Source of the DNA: Lithobates sylvaticus
Lineage: Eukaryota > Chordata > Amphibia > Anura > Ranidae
Direction: 5' to 3'
NCBI GenBank assembly: GCA_028564925.1
Contig: CM053030.1
Span: forward strand, 373,948,945-374,012,944
Length of the DNA: 64,000 bases
Part shown: in pieces, positions 21,785 to 33,633 of the stretch
Layout: each line of letters opens with the position of its first letter
Position numbering within the stretch: position 1 is the stretch's first letter
Program-made: the position numbers and the translations under genes
The notes under the pieces: model-generated
What the model was told of the DNA's origin: nothing
The model's input: the letters and a program-made list of their open reading frames with translations, nothing else
Database searches by the model: none

Positions 21785-22270
21785 AGGGGAGTTCCAGGCC
21801 TTTTATGTTTATTAAAAGTCAGCAGCTACAAAAAGTGTAGTTGCTGACTTTTAATAAACAGACACTTATCTGTTTCACGGTCCAGCAATGCGGCCGAACA
21901 GGGTGTCGCTCCTCTCCCCCTCCTCTCCGCCTCCATTGCCACTCTGGGCACCCGGCCGTGACAGCTTTCGGGTTCACGGCCGGGCACGCACGGCGCATGC
22001 ACGAGTCGCGCTGCGCTCCCGGAGTGGATAGGCAATTTCCTGGGACCTGTCACGTGTCCCAGGAGATCGCCTAGAGGGAGGGGCCGCCTATGGCGAAAAG
22101 AGGAGTCGCCTAGGCGGTCCCTGGGTGGGAGGATGAAGTGGGACAGGAAGTCCCCCTCCTAATGAAGCCCCCGCCCCCCCCCCCCCCCCAAAAAAGACAT
22201 GCCGAATGTGGCATGTAAGGGGGCGAGGAGTGCTTAAAGCGGAAGTTCCATTTTTGGGTGGAACTCCGCT
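21785..22270. mobile_element. TTAA MITE, AGYGGAGTTCCA family (copy 2)
   Basis: TTAA on both sides (21781-21784, 22271-22274). Termini AGGGGAGTTCCAGGC and GTGGAACTCCGCT, with the same terminal hairpin and the same GC-rich core ('gcatgc.cgag.cgcgctgcgc', 'cctgtcacgtgtcccag') as 5280-5731. Non-coding. Confidence 0.8.
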
Positions 22271-22274
22271 TTAA

Positions 22275-22702
22275 CAGAGTTTATAGCTAAAATTAAAATG
22301 TACACATATGTCATTCATATGGCTATCTGATGTTTCAGTGAGAGACAGCATTGAATGAAAGGGAACAGCTACTGCTATGCTCTGTTTAGAAAATCCAAAG
22401 TGCTCTGAGAATCATTTTGTCATGTATCAAATGTTTTATTTGTAACATAAAAATGTGTTTTAGATAAAGTAAAAAATAAATAAACCATCAATTTTAAAAA
22501 TGTTTTAAATTGCCCCAAAACCCCTACATTTTCTCCTTATTTTAACATTTGCTTTGTTTGCTTCCCCATAGATTAAATGCTGGTATTTTAGCAAACAAAA
22601 CCTAAAACAGTGAAGCACTTGTAATGAAATTACATCTCAAAACTATTCCACTTTTCCAAAAAAAGCCCTTATTTAACAGTGTCCCACTATAACTAAATCA
22701 CG
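22275..22702. other. Intron 4 sequence without a recognised element
   Basis: AT-rich intron sequence between the TTAA MITE and the Tc1 element; nothing recognised. Confidence 0.4.
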
Positions 22703-24002
22703 TACAGTTGTGCTCATACGTTTACATACCCTGGCAGAATTTATGATTTATTTACCATTTTTTAAGAGAATTTGAATGATATCACAGAAACTTTTCTTTC
22801 ACTCGTGGTTAGTGTTTGGCTGAAGCCATTTATTATCAATCGACTGTGTTTACTCTTTTTAAATCATAATGACGACAAACTAGCCAAATGACCCTGATCA
22901 GAAGTTTACATGCTCCAGTTCTTAATACTGTGTATTGCCCCCTTTAACATCAATGACAGCTTGAAGCCTTTTGTGGTATTTGTGGATGAGGCTCTTTATC
23001 TTCTCAGATAGTAAAGCCGTCCTCTTGGCAAAAAGCCTCCAGTTCCTGTAAATTCTTGGGTTGTCTTGCATGAACTGCATGTTTGAGATCTCCCCAGAGT
23101 GGCTCAATGCTATTGAGGTCAGAAGACTGAGATGGCTACTCCAGAACCTTCAATTTATTCTGCTGTAGCCAATGGCAGGTAGACTTGGCCTTGTGTTTTG
23201 GATCATTGTTGGAATGTTGGAATGTCCATGTATGTCTCATGTGCAGCTTCCTGGTTGATGAATGCAAATGTTCCTCCAGTATTTTTTAATAACATACTGC
23301 ATTCATCTTGCCATCAATTTTGACCAAATTTCCTGTGCCTTTGTATCTCACACATCCCCAAAACATCAGTGATCCACCTCCATGTTTCACAGTAGGAATG
23401 GTGTACCTTTCATCATAGGCCTTGGTGACTCTCCAAATGTAGCGTTTTATTGTTGTGGCCAAAAAGCTCAATTTTGGTCTCATCGCTCCAAATGACTTTG
23501 TGCCAGAAGGTTTGAGGCTTGTCTATGTGCTGTTTGGCATATTGTAAGCGGTATACTTTGTGGCATTTGCATAGTAATGTCTTTCTTATGGTTGACTCGA
23601 CCATTCAGCCCATCTTTCTTCAAGTGCCTCCTTATTGTGCATCTTGAAACAGCCACACCACATGTTTTCAGAGAGTCCTGTATTTCACCTGAAGTTATTT
23701 GTGGGTTTTTCTTTGTATCCCAAACAATTTTCTTTGGCAGTTGTGGCTGGAATTTTAGTTGATCTACCTGACCGTGGTTTGGTTTCAACAGAACCCCTCA
23801 TTTTCCACTTCTTGATTAGAGTTTTTTTACACTGCTGCTTGATATCTTTTTATATCCCTTTCCTGTTTTATACAGTTCAACTACCTTTTCCCACAGATTA
23901 TTTTGCTTTCCCCATGACTCAGAATCCAGAAACTTCAGTGCAGCACTGGATGAAAGGATGAAAGATACAAGGGTCTGTCAGGAGTCCAGAAACTCATTTA
24001 CC

Positions 24003-24004
<2 letters not shown>

Positions 24005-24053
<49 letters not shown>
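24005..24053. repeat. (TA)n microsatellite, left part
   Basis: About 24 TA units, interrupted by the hAT element that follows. It continues on the far side of that element. Confidence 0.95.
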
Positions 24054-25134
<1,081 letters not shown>

Positions 25135-25385
25135 CATAGGTGAAGATGGTTACCTTTAATAGCCATTCAAACCGCTTTGTTTCAACTTGTGTGCATGTTA
25201 TCAGGCCAAAATCACCAGGGTATGTAAACTTTTGATCGGGGTCATTTGGGTAGTTTCTGTTGTCATTATGTTTTAAAAAGAGTAAACACAGTTGATTGAT
25301 AATGACTGGTTTTCAGCCAAACACTAACCATGAGTGAAAGAAAAGTTGTTGTTATCATTCATATTCTCTGAAAAAATGGCCAAGT

Positions 25386-25748
25386 CTTATCAATGGTGGA
25401 GAGCAGTCTGAGTTCCCAGCATAGCTAGAGAACTGACCATGATGTGCTCTCCTGCTTAATGTGGTCAGTTAATAGGAAAGCAAGGGGACTAGCAGAAATG
25501 CCAGGAATTTCTAAAGGAAGCAATACAAAGAGAACAGCGTACTTTCTCATACAAATACATGGTACAGTATCCACAGATCAGGAAAATTAAATATTGGGGT
25601 AACAAACACTTTAAGTCATAAAAAATGTGTTAAACCTCTCAAAAATGCTAGCTTCAGACAGCTCTTATTGGTTCCCAGTCATTTTCCTCGTACCAGTTTA
25701 ATCAGAATGTATCCTTTTAATGATAAATCAAACATTCATAGATTTTGA
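25386..25748. other. Intron 4 sequence without a recognised element
   Basis: Ordinary intron sequence between the Tc1 element and the target duplication of the Penelope-like element. Confidence 0.4.
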
Positions 25749-25764
25749 ACACGTTATTAATCCC
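25749..25764 (+). repeat. 16-bp target-site duplication, left
   Basis: ACACGTTATTAATCCC, identical to 29622-29637 on the other side of the Penelope-like insertion. Confidence 0.88.
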
Positions 25765-27070
25765 GAAAATATGGCAATTTTATAAAAACAGTCCTTCCTA
25801 TATAAAGTCTCTATAATATTGCAGCAGCGCTTATGTCCTTATTCGCACCGAGGACTATACGGTAAATCACAGATGAAAGAAGATGAGTGAATATTTCAAT
25901 CGCTACTGTAAAAGTTCTTTCCGTGCAAAATAATCAGTATCCACCGAGAATTCCACCAGGTATTCACCACGTGCGATATAAATTCCCCGCATGGGGATGC
26001 ACTCACCAGACCCAAGTTAAAAATACGCCCATCAAATAGGTTTATCCAGCATCAGCGTTTCTCCACTCCTTATCTCCTTATGCAGCAGACATAGCAGGAA
26101 CATACACCAATTCCCCTCATATAAAAAGAAGGTTGCATATAGTGTGATACTGTATAAAAGATTTTATTGGGTATAAAACTTCCCCCCCTTAGTACATAAA
26201 TGCGTACCCTGCATCAATAAAAATCAAGCGTTGAATTAGTACTGTGCCTGTTAAGGTGCTTTAGCCCTGCCGGAACTGGTGTTATCACTCGGCTGTGTAG
26301 AACAGCGCTCAGCTTCCTGCTGCCTAGTCCCTGGAGCGCACGTTTGAGGCGCAGAACGTCACTTCCGGTCGTCGGTCACTGCCCTGACGTTTCGTCACAT
26401 CCGGACTTCTTCTGAGGGCGTGACCATCCGACCGGAAGCCAGCTATTTAACTGCATCCATGTCCTGGCTCTGCCAATAGCTCATGGAGAGCTGTGATTGA
26501 TGTGTGTCTGGAGCAATCAGTGCCCACCGGCCAGCTGTGTCCTTCCACCCATCATATAGCTGGCCTAATTTGAATATACCAATTGTCAGCAGAACATTAC
26601 ATATTGAAACTAGAATGCATACTATCTAATCCTGCACCTTATCAGGCGGACAGTTTTACAAAACATTTCTATCATTCAATATTGCCCTATTATATCTCAG
26701 ATCCACATATTCTATTTCTCCATCTTTAATTGCTGGTGTCTCCATATGTCCCCGCATTGTGTTTTTAATTACAAATATATACGCGGTGATCGGTCAGATC
26801 GGTTATCTCACTGTGTATGGTGGCCCGCATATCGTAAATGGCAATCATGATGGATTTGCATAATTATATTTTGTTCATCATGTTGGTCTATATCTTTATT
26901 AGCCCATTGTGTATTTTATAACTATACTTGTTAGATGGAGAAATGCAATTCGTGCTTATTAGATGCACCAGTAATTACACAGTATTTCCCCTATACATCC
27001 TGCACCTTATAGAATAAACTATAGGTGGTCTTATGCGTATAGTTTTATTCTGTATATAAAATGTTCTCAA
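25765..27070 (-). repeat. Left inverted arm of the Penelope-like element
   Basis: About 1.3 kb, reverse complement of 28081-29430 with few differences. Positions mirror each other with coordinate sums near 55195 outside, and 55151 inside, a 44-base duplication that exists only in the right arm. Ends in 'atgttctcaa' at the start of the endonuclease ORF. Confidence 0.93.
26374..26425 (-). ncRNA. Hammerhead-ribozyme-like motif in the left arm
   Basis: Read on the minus strand: stem GGTCACGCCCT, core CAGAAGA, helix II AGTCCGGATGTGAC, GAAA, a two-base-pair helix III with cleavage base (CGTC), then the stem partner AGGGCAGTGACC. This is the layout of minimal type I hammerheads of Penelope-like elements. 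The core has A where the consensus CUGANGA has U, so activity is doubtful. Confidence 0.55.
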
Positions 27071-27609
27071 CGAGTTTCGGTGATAAAATAGTGCGCAAAA
27101 TACTAGATCCACCAAAACGTCCCCCAACATTTTGGGATCAAAATGGATTTTTTGCATGTAGAAGATGTAAGGCCTGTAGAGAAGTGACACACCCATGCAG
27201 AGCACTAGAATCCTTCTCTTCACCAGCCAATAAACAGGAATTTTCAATTAATCAATTCATTACCTGCAATAGCACACATGTCGTTTATGCATTAAAGTGC
27301 CCATGTGGGTTATTGTACATAGGTCGGACCAAACGGAAATTACGCATCAGAATTGCGGAGCACATCCATAATATTCAGATAGGGTACAAGGACCATAATG
27401 TATCTCTACATTTTAAATTGAAGCATAATATGGATGCAACAGGCTTATTGTTTTGGGGGATTGAGCAAATCAAACCACATTGGAGGGGCACCAACATGGT
27501 TCGGGAGCTGTCTAAACATGAAACGCAATGGATTTTTGCTACAGACGTATTAGTGCCTAAGGGCCTAAACGTGGAATTGGACATCAATTGTTTTATTAGT
27601 GACACCTAA
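27061..27609 (+). CDS. GIY-YIG endonuclease part of a Penelope-like element protein (C-terminal fragment)
   Basis: A 182-residue open frame without a full N-terminus. A cysteine cluster (FACRRCKACR, residues 31-40) precedes the GIY-YIG nuclease: VVY at about 74-76, YIG at 86-88, the conserved Arg in RKLRIRIAEH (about 92-101), then HSVSxHF-like 'NVSLHFKLKHN' and the ending 'LSKHETQWIF..LGLNVELDINCFI'-type block (here LVPKGLNVELDINCFISDT). This arrangement matches the C-terminal domain of Penelope-like retroelements, where the nuclease nicks the target DNA. The reverse transcriptase that normally precedes it is missing. The first codons lie in the arm, so the ATG is probably fortuitous. Confidence 0.85.
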   Translation: MFSTSFGDKIVRKILDPPKRPPTFWDQNGFFACRRCKACREVTHPCRALESFSSPANKQEFSINQFITCNSTHVVYALKCPCGLLYIGRTKRKLRIRIAEHIHNIQIGYKDHNVSLHFKLKHNMDATGLLFWGIEQIKPHWRGTNMVRELSKHETQWIFATDVLVPKGLNVELDINCFISDT

Positions 27610-28249
27610 TTAGACCATAATAAAACTAGGTTGCCCCTCCCCCATATTATCCGACATTTCTGTAATAGATATTATGTACTTATATAAATTTTATACGTGT
27701 ATATTTATTTTATGCGTGTATATTTATTATATATATAATATTTTAGCATATTGACTATTGATAATTATTTTAAATATCTTTTTAATATTTTTAATAGTAT
27801 TTTTATCTTTGGATTTTTCTAATGACAAACATTTTTTTTCATAGATATTTTATCTCGGATTCCTTCACCTGGAGTCCGATTGTTTGCGCATCCTTTTTAG
27901 TGCTATATTATATATCTTTATCCCCTTTTATACCTCTTTTTAGTTCTTTTTTAGTTCTATAGTATATACATCTTAACTATATAAAATCATTTTAAAGATT
28001 CACTTCATAATGAATCTATTAATGAATTTTTATCATTTTATCTATCTTATTGACCTTTTATCAATAGATTTATATATTTATTGAGAACATTTTATATACA
28101 GAATAAAACTATACGCATAAGACCACCTATAGTTTATTCTATAAGGTGCAGGATGTATAGGGGAAATACTGTGTAATTACTGGTGCATCTAATAAGCACG
28201 AATTGCATTTCTCCATCTAACAAGTATAGTTATAAAATACACAATGGGT

Positions 28250-28337
28250 TAATAAAGATATAGACCAACATGATGAACAAAATATAATTATGCTAATAAA
28301 GATATAGACCAACATGATGAACAAAATATAATTATGC
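28250..28337 (+). repeat. 44-bp tandem duplication in the right arm
   Basis: Two identical 44-base units (28250-28293, 28294-28337) starting 'taataaagatatagacc'. The left arm has one unit, so the duplication arose after or during formation of the inverted structure. Confidence 0.95.
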
Positions 28338-28769
28338 AAATCCATCATGATTGCCATTTACGATATGCGGGCCACCATACACAGTGAGATAACCGATCTG
28401 ACCGATCACCGCGTATATATTTGTAATTAAAAACACAATGCGGGGACATATGGAGACACCAGCAATTAAAGATGGAGAAATAGAATATGTGGATCTGAGA
28501 TATAATAGGGCAATATTGAATGATAGAAATGTTTTGTAAAACTGTCCGCCTGATAAGGTGCAGGATTAGATAGTATGCATTCTAGTTTCAATATGTAATG
28601 TTCTGCTGACAATTGGTATATTCAAATTAGGCCAGCTATATGATGGGTGGAAGGACACAGCTGGCCGGTGGGCACTGATTGCTCCAGACACACATCAATC
28701 ACAGCTCTCCATGAGCTATTGGCAGAGCCAGGACATGAATGCAGTTAAATAGCTGGCTTCCGGTCGGAT

Positions 28770-28821
28770 GGTCACGCCCTCAGAAGAAGTCCGGATGTGA
28801 CGAAACGTCAGGGCAGTGACC
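28770..28821 (+). ncRNA. Hammerhead-ribozyme-like motif in the right arm
   Basis: The same 52-base motif as in the left arm, here in the sense of the endonuclease ORF. An outer stem CTTCCGGTCG / CGACCGGAAG (28757-28766 with 28824-28833) encloses it. GAAACGTC fits the GAAA plus minimal helix III plus cleavage base of Penelope hammerheads. The U-to-A change in the core is shared by both arms. Confidence 0.55.
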
Positions 28822-29621
28822 GACGACCGGAAGTGACGTTCTGCGCCTCAAACGTGCGCTCCAGGGACTAGGCAGCAGGAAGCTGAGCGCTGTTCTATAC
28901 AGCCGAGTGATAACACCAGTTCCGGCAGGGCTAAAGCACCTTAACAGGCACAGTACTAATTCAACGCTTGATTTTTATTGATGCAGGGTACGCATTTATG
29001 TACTAAGGGGGGGAAGTTTTATACCCAATAAAATCTTTTATACAGTATCACACTATATGCAACCTTCTTTTTATATGAGGGGAATTGGTGTATGTTCCTG
29101 CTATGTCTGCTGCATAAGGAGATAAGGAGTGGAGAAACGCTGATGCTGGATAAACCTATTTGATGGGCGTATTTTTAACTTGGGTCTGGTGAGTGCATCC
29201 CCATGCGGGGAATTTATATCGCACGTGGTGAATACCTGGTGGAATTCTCGGTGGATACTGATTATTTTGCACGGAAAGAACTTTTACAGTAGCGATTGAA
29301 ATATTCACTCATCTTCTTTCATCTGTGATTTACCGTATAGTCCTCGGTGCGAATAAGGACATAAGCGCTGCTGCAATATTATAGAGACTTTATATAGGAA
29401 GGACTGTTTTTATAAAATTGCCATATTTTCATACTTTGCACATTTTAAGCGGCTGCTATTACCAACTGTGGTGTTTAATATTTATACTAATTTCATATAT
29501 TCTTATATATTGGTATATTTATTTATTTATTTTATTTATCCAACTTATTGAGAAGAAATATATCCAATCAGCGCGGAGGGGTGTACCTAGGGGCAGGCAT
29601 TAGTGGTTACACTCATTCTTT

Positions 29622-29637
29622 ACACGTTATTAATCCC
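29622..29637 (+). repeat. 16-bp target-site duplication, right
   Basis: ACACGTTATTAATCCC, identical to 25749-25764. The perfect match suggests a fairly recent insertion. Confidence 0.88.
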
Positions 29638-30355
29638 AAAGGGAAATTGTGTAGTGCTCTTAATTTTGTTTTTAATTTGATCAAACAAGGTTTTTTAACC
29701 CACGTGATTTCAGAACATGTGACGGTGAAAAAGAATCCTGCTTCATATACCAATCCCCCGCGGCTAGTGTCGTGTCCATCGCTTGTTTGTCTGTCGGCGC
29801 TCCTCTCCCCTTGTGACAGACACAAAGTATCAGCTTTTTACGTGAGTCGTGAGCATTGCATCTGTTATGGGTTTCCTCAGAGACCCTTTGGTTTACTAAA
29901 GAGTAAATCGACCCCTGAGTCAGACTCTATACAGATTGTATCCCTAGTAAAGCAGCTCTTCAAGGGCACATTGTGGGATAAACAGACTTTATAAATTTGC
30001 CTGTTTTTGGTTCTGCAATACTCAGACCACCTGTTGTACACGTATAAAAGAGAGAAACTTGTACGTAATGCCTCTTTTATTCCATAATTTAGAACTTTTG
30101 GTTTTATGTTCCAGTATACAGCTGAATCTCAGCAATTATACATAGTTCTTGGCAATTTCATTATTGTTTGTTCATAAAAGACTTGATTTAGACTATTGGT
30201 GGTTATAGAAGCACAGGCATTGCAAATAGCCACCTGACTAATTGTTTATTGTGTGTACTTTTGATGAAGATTAAAGCTGTGTCTAGGAAAAATGTAGCTG
30301 TTTTCTTTTCTTTTTTTATTTGATGCCGTCTATGCTCAATGTAGAAAAAAAATAC
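29638..30355. other. Intron 4 sequence without a recognised element
   Basis: A 148-codon open frame overlaps the end of the Penelope element (29548-29994) but matches nothing known and crosses the target duplication, so it is not taken as a gene. No repeat ends recognised. Confidence 0.4.
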
Positions 30356-30359
30356 TTAA

Positions 30360-30684
30360 AGCGGAGTTCCGCTCGTCTCCCCCTCCGCTCGGCAGCACCG
30401 GCATTTTAACTGTGGGCGCCCGGCAGTGGCTTCACAGCCGGGCACCCACTGCGCAAGCGTGAGCCGTGACTGGCCGTGCAATCATCTGGGACCTGTCACG
30501 TGTCCTAGATTGCATAGATGGAGGGGGGAGAGATGATCTCCCTTCCTGCGCTGAGGGAAGTGACATCAGGAGCCCAGGAACCGAAGGAGGCAGATTACCA
30601 GGGACCCCTTAGCAACAGGCATTAAAGAGGTGAGTGTAAAAAATATTTTTTTCAGATGTGTTTTTTTTTTGGTGGAACTCCACT
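30360..30684. mobile_element. TTAA MITE, AGCGGAGTTCC family
   Basis: TTAA on both sides (30356-30359, 30685-30688). Ends AGCGGAGTTCCGCTCG and GGTGGAACTCCACT. GC-rich core with 'gggacctgtcacgtgtccta'. Its right TTAA is also the left TTAA of the next element. Non-coding. Confidence 0.8.
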
Positions 30685-30688
30685 TTAA

Positions 30689-31684
30689 CCACTTGCCGAC
30701 CGGCGCACGACGATATACATCGGCAGAATGGCACGTACAGGCAGGAGGGCGTATATATAAGTCCCTCCTTAATGCCTGTCCGTGCCTTTGGGAGCGGCGC
30801 GTGAGTCCGGTCGCGGTCCCCGCGGACTCTATCGCCGCGGGGACCCCCGCGATCGTCTCATGGGAAGGCTGAACGGGGAGATGCCGAGATAAACAGCATC
30901 TCCCTGTTCTGCCTAGCAACTAGTGACGCCGATCTCTGCTCCCTGTGATTGGAGCAGAGATCAGCATTCACTAGCTGACAGCCACGCCCCCCACAGTAAG
31001 AAATACACCCCTAGGCATACTTAACCCCTACACTGCCCCCTTGTGGTTAACCCCTTCACTGCCAGTGTCATTTATACAGGTATCAATGCATTTAAATAGC
31101 ATTGATTGCTGTATAAATGACAATGGTCCCAAAAATGTGTCAAAAATGTCCAATGTCCGCCATAATGTCGCAGTCACAAAAAAAAATCGCAGATCGCCGC
31201 CATTACTAATAAAAAAAAAAAAAAAAAATTATTAATAAAAATGCTATAAAACTATCCCCTATCTTGTAAACGCTATAACTTCTGCGCAAACCGATCAATA
31301 ATCACTTATTGAGATTTTTTTTTTTTTTTACCAAAAATATGTAGAAGAATACGTATCGGCCTAAACTGAGGAAAAAAAAAATGTTTTTTTTTATATATTT
31401 TTGGGGGATATTTATTTATAGCAAAAAATGAAAAATAATGCGTTTTTTTTTTTTTTTTTTTTTCAAAATTGTCGCTCTTTTTTGTTTATAGCGCAAAAAA
31501 TAAAAACCGCAGGGGCGATCAAATACCACCAAAACAAAGCTCTATTTGTGGGAAAAAAAGGACGTAAATTTTGTTTGGAAGCCACGTCGCATGACCGCGC
31601 AATTGTCAGTTAAAGCGACGCAGTGCCGAATCGCAAAAAGGGGCCTGGTCCTTTTGGCTGCAAATTGGTCCGGTCTGAAAGTTG
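30689..31684. mobile_element. Long TTAA-bounded element (about 1 kb), best-preserved copy
   Basis: TTAA at 30685-30688 and 31685-31688. Ends CCACTTGCCGACCGG and, from the right, CAACTTTCAGACCGG. Inside: hairpins ('gcggggacc..ggtccccgcgg', 'gatctctgctcc..ggagcagagatc'), a palindromic stretch around 'catttaaatagcattgattg', A-rich tracts, and the module with 'aaataccaccaaaacaaagc' and 'ccacgtcgcatgaccgcgca' (31521-31616). TTAA targets suggest piggyBac-type mobilisation. No protein. Confidence 0.78.
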
Positions 31685-31798
31685 TTAATAGTATCATTTA
31701 AATGCTGCTCAGAATTAGAAAGAATCCTAGTACAACTTCTGGTGGATATGTATTGTATTACTAGTTAACATATTTTTTTTTTTATTCTTGTGATGCAG

Positions 31799-31869
31799 CT
31801 TTTACATTGTGGTGGAAACCTGTTTGATACCATATCTATCGGTGTGAAAGCAGCCCTATTTAATACAAG
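31799..31869 (+). CDS. EXOSC7: EXOSC7 exon 5
   Basis: This is a small exon of 71 bases between a gatgcag acceptor and a gtaaga donor. It encodes LLHCGGNLFDTISIGVKAAL followed by FNT and the first two bases of an Arg codon. It matches the conserved EXOSC7 stretch LLECGGNLFDAISIAVKAALFNTR; His replaces Glu at the fourth position in this copy. It is too short to stand out as an ORF but is unambiguous by homology and phase. Confidence 0.95.
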
Positions 31870-32068
31870 GTAAGATAGATAAAATTTGTAAACATTACCC
31901 ATTACATTGGTTTTACTTTCTGCTTAACTTCTAAACCAATTGTTTTATTAACGTTTAATATGATTCATCTACTATCAAGAATAGTCTCTGCTTACTTCAG
32001 TGCATCTTACTGGGCTTAGAACTTAAAGCGTTTTCTTAACCCCCAAAGAAAAAAATGATTCTGTTCCC
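31870..32068. other. Start of intron 5 without a recognised element
   Basis: Short intron stretch between the exon 5 donor and the inverted TTAA element; nothing recognised. Confidence 0.35.
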
Positions 32069-32072
32069 TTAA

Positions 32073-32950
32073 CCACTTCAGCCCCAAAAGGATTTATCCC
32101 CCTTAATGACCAGGCCATTTTTTGCGATACGGCACTGCGTCGCATTAACTGACAATTACGCTGTACCCAAACAAAATTGAGGTCCTTTTTTTTTTCCCCC
32201 ACAAATAGTTTTTTTTTTCTTTTGGTGGGATTTGATCACCTCTGCGTTTTTTTTATTTTTTTGCGCTATAAACAAAAGACCGACAATTTTGAAGAAAAAA
32301 AAAAATACTTTTTGCTATAATAAATATCCCCCCCCCCCCCCAAAAAAATAAAAAATGTCTTCATCAGTTTAGGACAATATGTATTTTTCTTCTACATGGT
32401 TAAAAAAAAAGTGCAATAAGGATAAATTTATTGGGTTGCACAAACGTTATAGCGTTTATTTTTTATTTTATTTTTTTCACGAGTAATGGTGGTGATCAGC
32501 GTTTTTAGCGGGACTGCGACATTGACGCGGACAGATCAGACACTTTTGACACTTTTTTTTTAGGACCAGTGACATTTATACAGCGATCAGTGCTATGAAA
32601 ATGCACTGATAACTGTATAAATGTCACTGGCAGGGAAGGGGTTAAAACTAGGGGGCGATCAAGGGGTTAAATGTGTTCCCTGGGAGGTGTTTCTAACTGG
32701 AGGAGGAGAGAGCGCTGTTCCTGATCACTAGGAACAGGCAATCTCTCTACTCCCCTGTCAGAACGGGGATCTGTTTGTTTACATTGACAGATTCCCATTC
32801 TGGCTCTCTGTGGAGCGATCGGCGGACACACGCATCGGCTCCGGTGACACACCAGCTATTGCTATTAAAGGGACTGCCTTACCGTTATGGTGATTCGCGC
32901 AGCCAAGCCAACCTGCCGCAGTATAACTGCAGCGGCTGGTTGGCAAGCAG
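32073..32950. mobile_element. Long TTAA-bounded element, inverted copy
   Basis: TTAA at 32069-32072 and 32951-32954. The conserved module ('gcactgcgtcgcattaactg', 'ggtgggatttgatcacc') lies near the left end, so this copy is in the opposite direction to 30689-31684. Right end GGTTGGCAAGCAG matches the CCACTTGCCGACC-type terminus. Non-coding, between exon 5 and the rest of intron 5. Confidence 0.72.
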
Positions 32951-32954
32951 TTAA

Positions 32955-33633
32955 AGCACGTTATACAGCACAGTGCTTGTGCTGTGTCATTTGGCCCCCC
33001 TGTATCAACCGTAATACCTGGCTATGCCCTTCCCCTGTACTTTTGACAACAACATATCAGGGCTGAGCCCTGACTCAGTTTTCAGCATATGTGCCTCCGT
33101 CAGCCGCAGCCCTGCTCTCTGTCTCCTGTGTCCTCTCCTCCATCTTCTCCCCCCTCCCCTCTCTGACTGTCTGCTCTCATACTTAACATTTAAAAGCTCC
33201 CATCCCCTCTGTATTAGAACAAAAAGTTCCCCTGTGTCTGTGTTTATATCATAAATATGCTTATCTGTACTGATAACAGTGTCTTCCTACGATCACGTGA
33301 CTCCTCGGCTCTGTCTCTCCTCTCTGGCTGATGTCACTGGCAGTGCTCGGCCCCGCCTGCTGGAACTGTCGGCCGGGCAGAGGAGAGAGGAGGCAATTGG
33401 ATAGAATTGAACACACTTATAGGCAATACAAGTGTGTAGAATTAACGCTTTTGACTACATTTGCTTCTTCAGGATTCACGCTTGAGGATGGCAACCAATT
33501 GATATGTCTTAACAATAAGCATGAAAAATCCTACACAGAACTCTCAAATGGCTCAGGAGAGGAGTACAAGTCTGTGGGGCTCCCTGAGGGCCCCAAAAAA
33601 GGAGCCTAGTGATGAAGTAGAAAGCAGCAAGCA
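32955..33633. other. Intron 5 sequence without a recognised element
   Basis: Pyrimidine-rich stretch (33090-33330) and a GC-rich patch near 33330-33400. Open frames of 76-92 codons match nothing known. Confidence 0.35.

Larger units (their letters stand above)
28081..29430 (+). repeat. Right inverted arm of the Penelope-like element
   Basis: Starts 'ttgagaacattttatataca' and ends 'gccatattttc', mirroring the left arm. It contains a 44-base tandem duplication at 28250-28337 that the left arm lacks. Confidence 0.93.
25765..29621 (+). mobile_element. Penelope-like element with long inverted arms and GIY-YIG ORF
   Basis: A 3.86-kb insertion flanked by the 16-bp direct repeat ACACGTTATTAATCCC (25749-25764 and 29622-29637). 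Its left arm (25765-27070) is an inverted copy of its right arm (28081-29430). Between them lies the C-terminal endonuclease part of a Penelope-type protein. The left arm begins exactly at the target duplication. A further 190 bases (29431-29621) are present only on the right. Penelope-like elements are known for terminal repeats in direct or inverted arrangement and for hammerhead motifs in them. No reverse-transcriptase part is present, so this is a 5'-truncated copy and cannot move by itself. Confidence 0.88.

Noticed and set aside
29548-29994. A 148-codon frame running out of the Penelope-like element.
   Set aside because: It crosses the target duplication into host intron sequence, so it cannot be an element or host protein as such.
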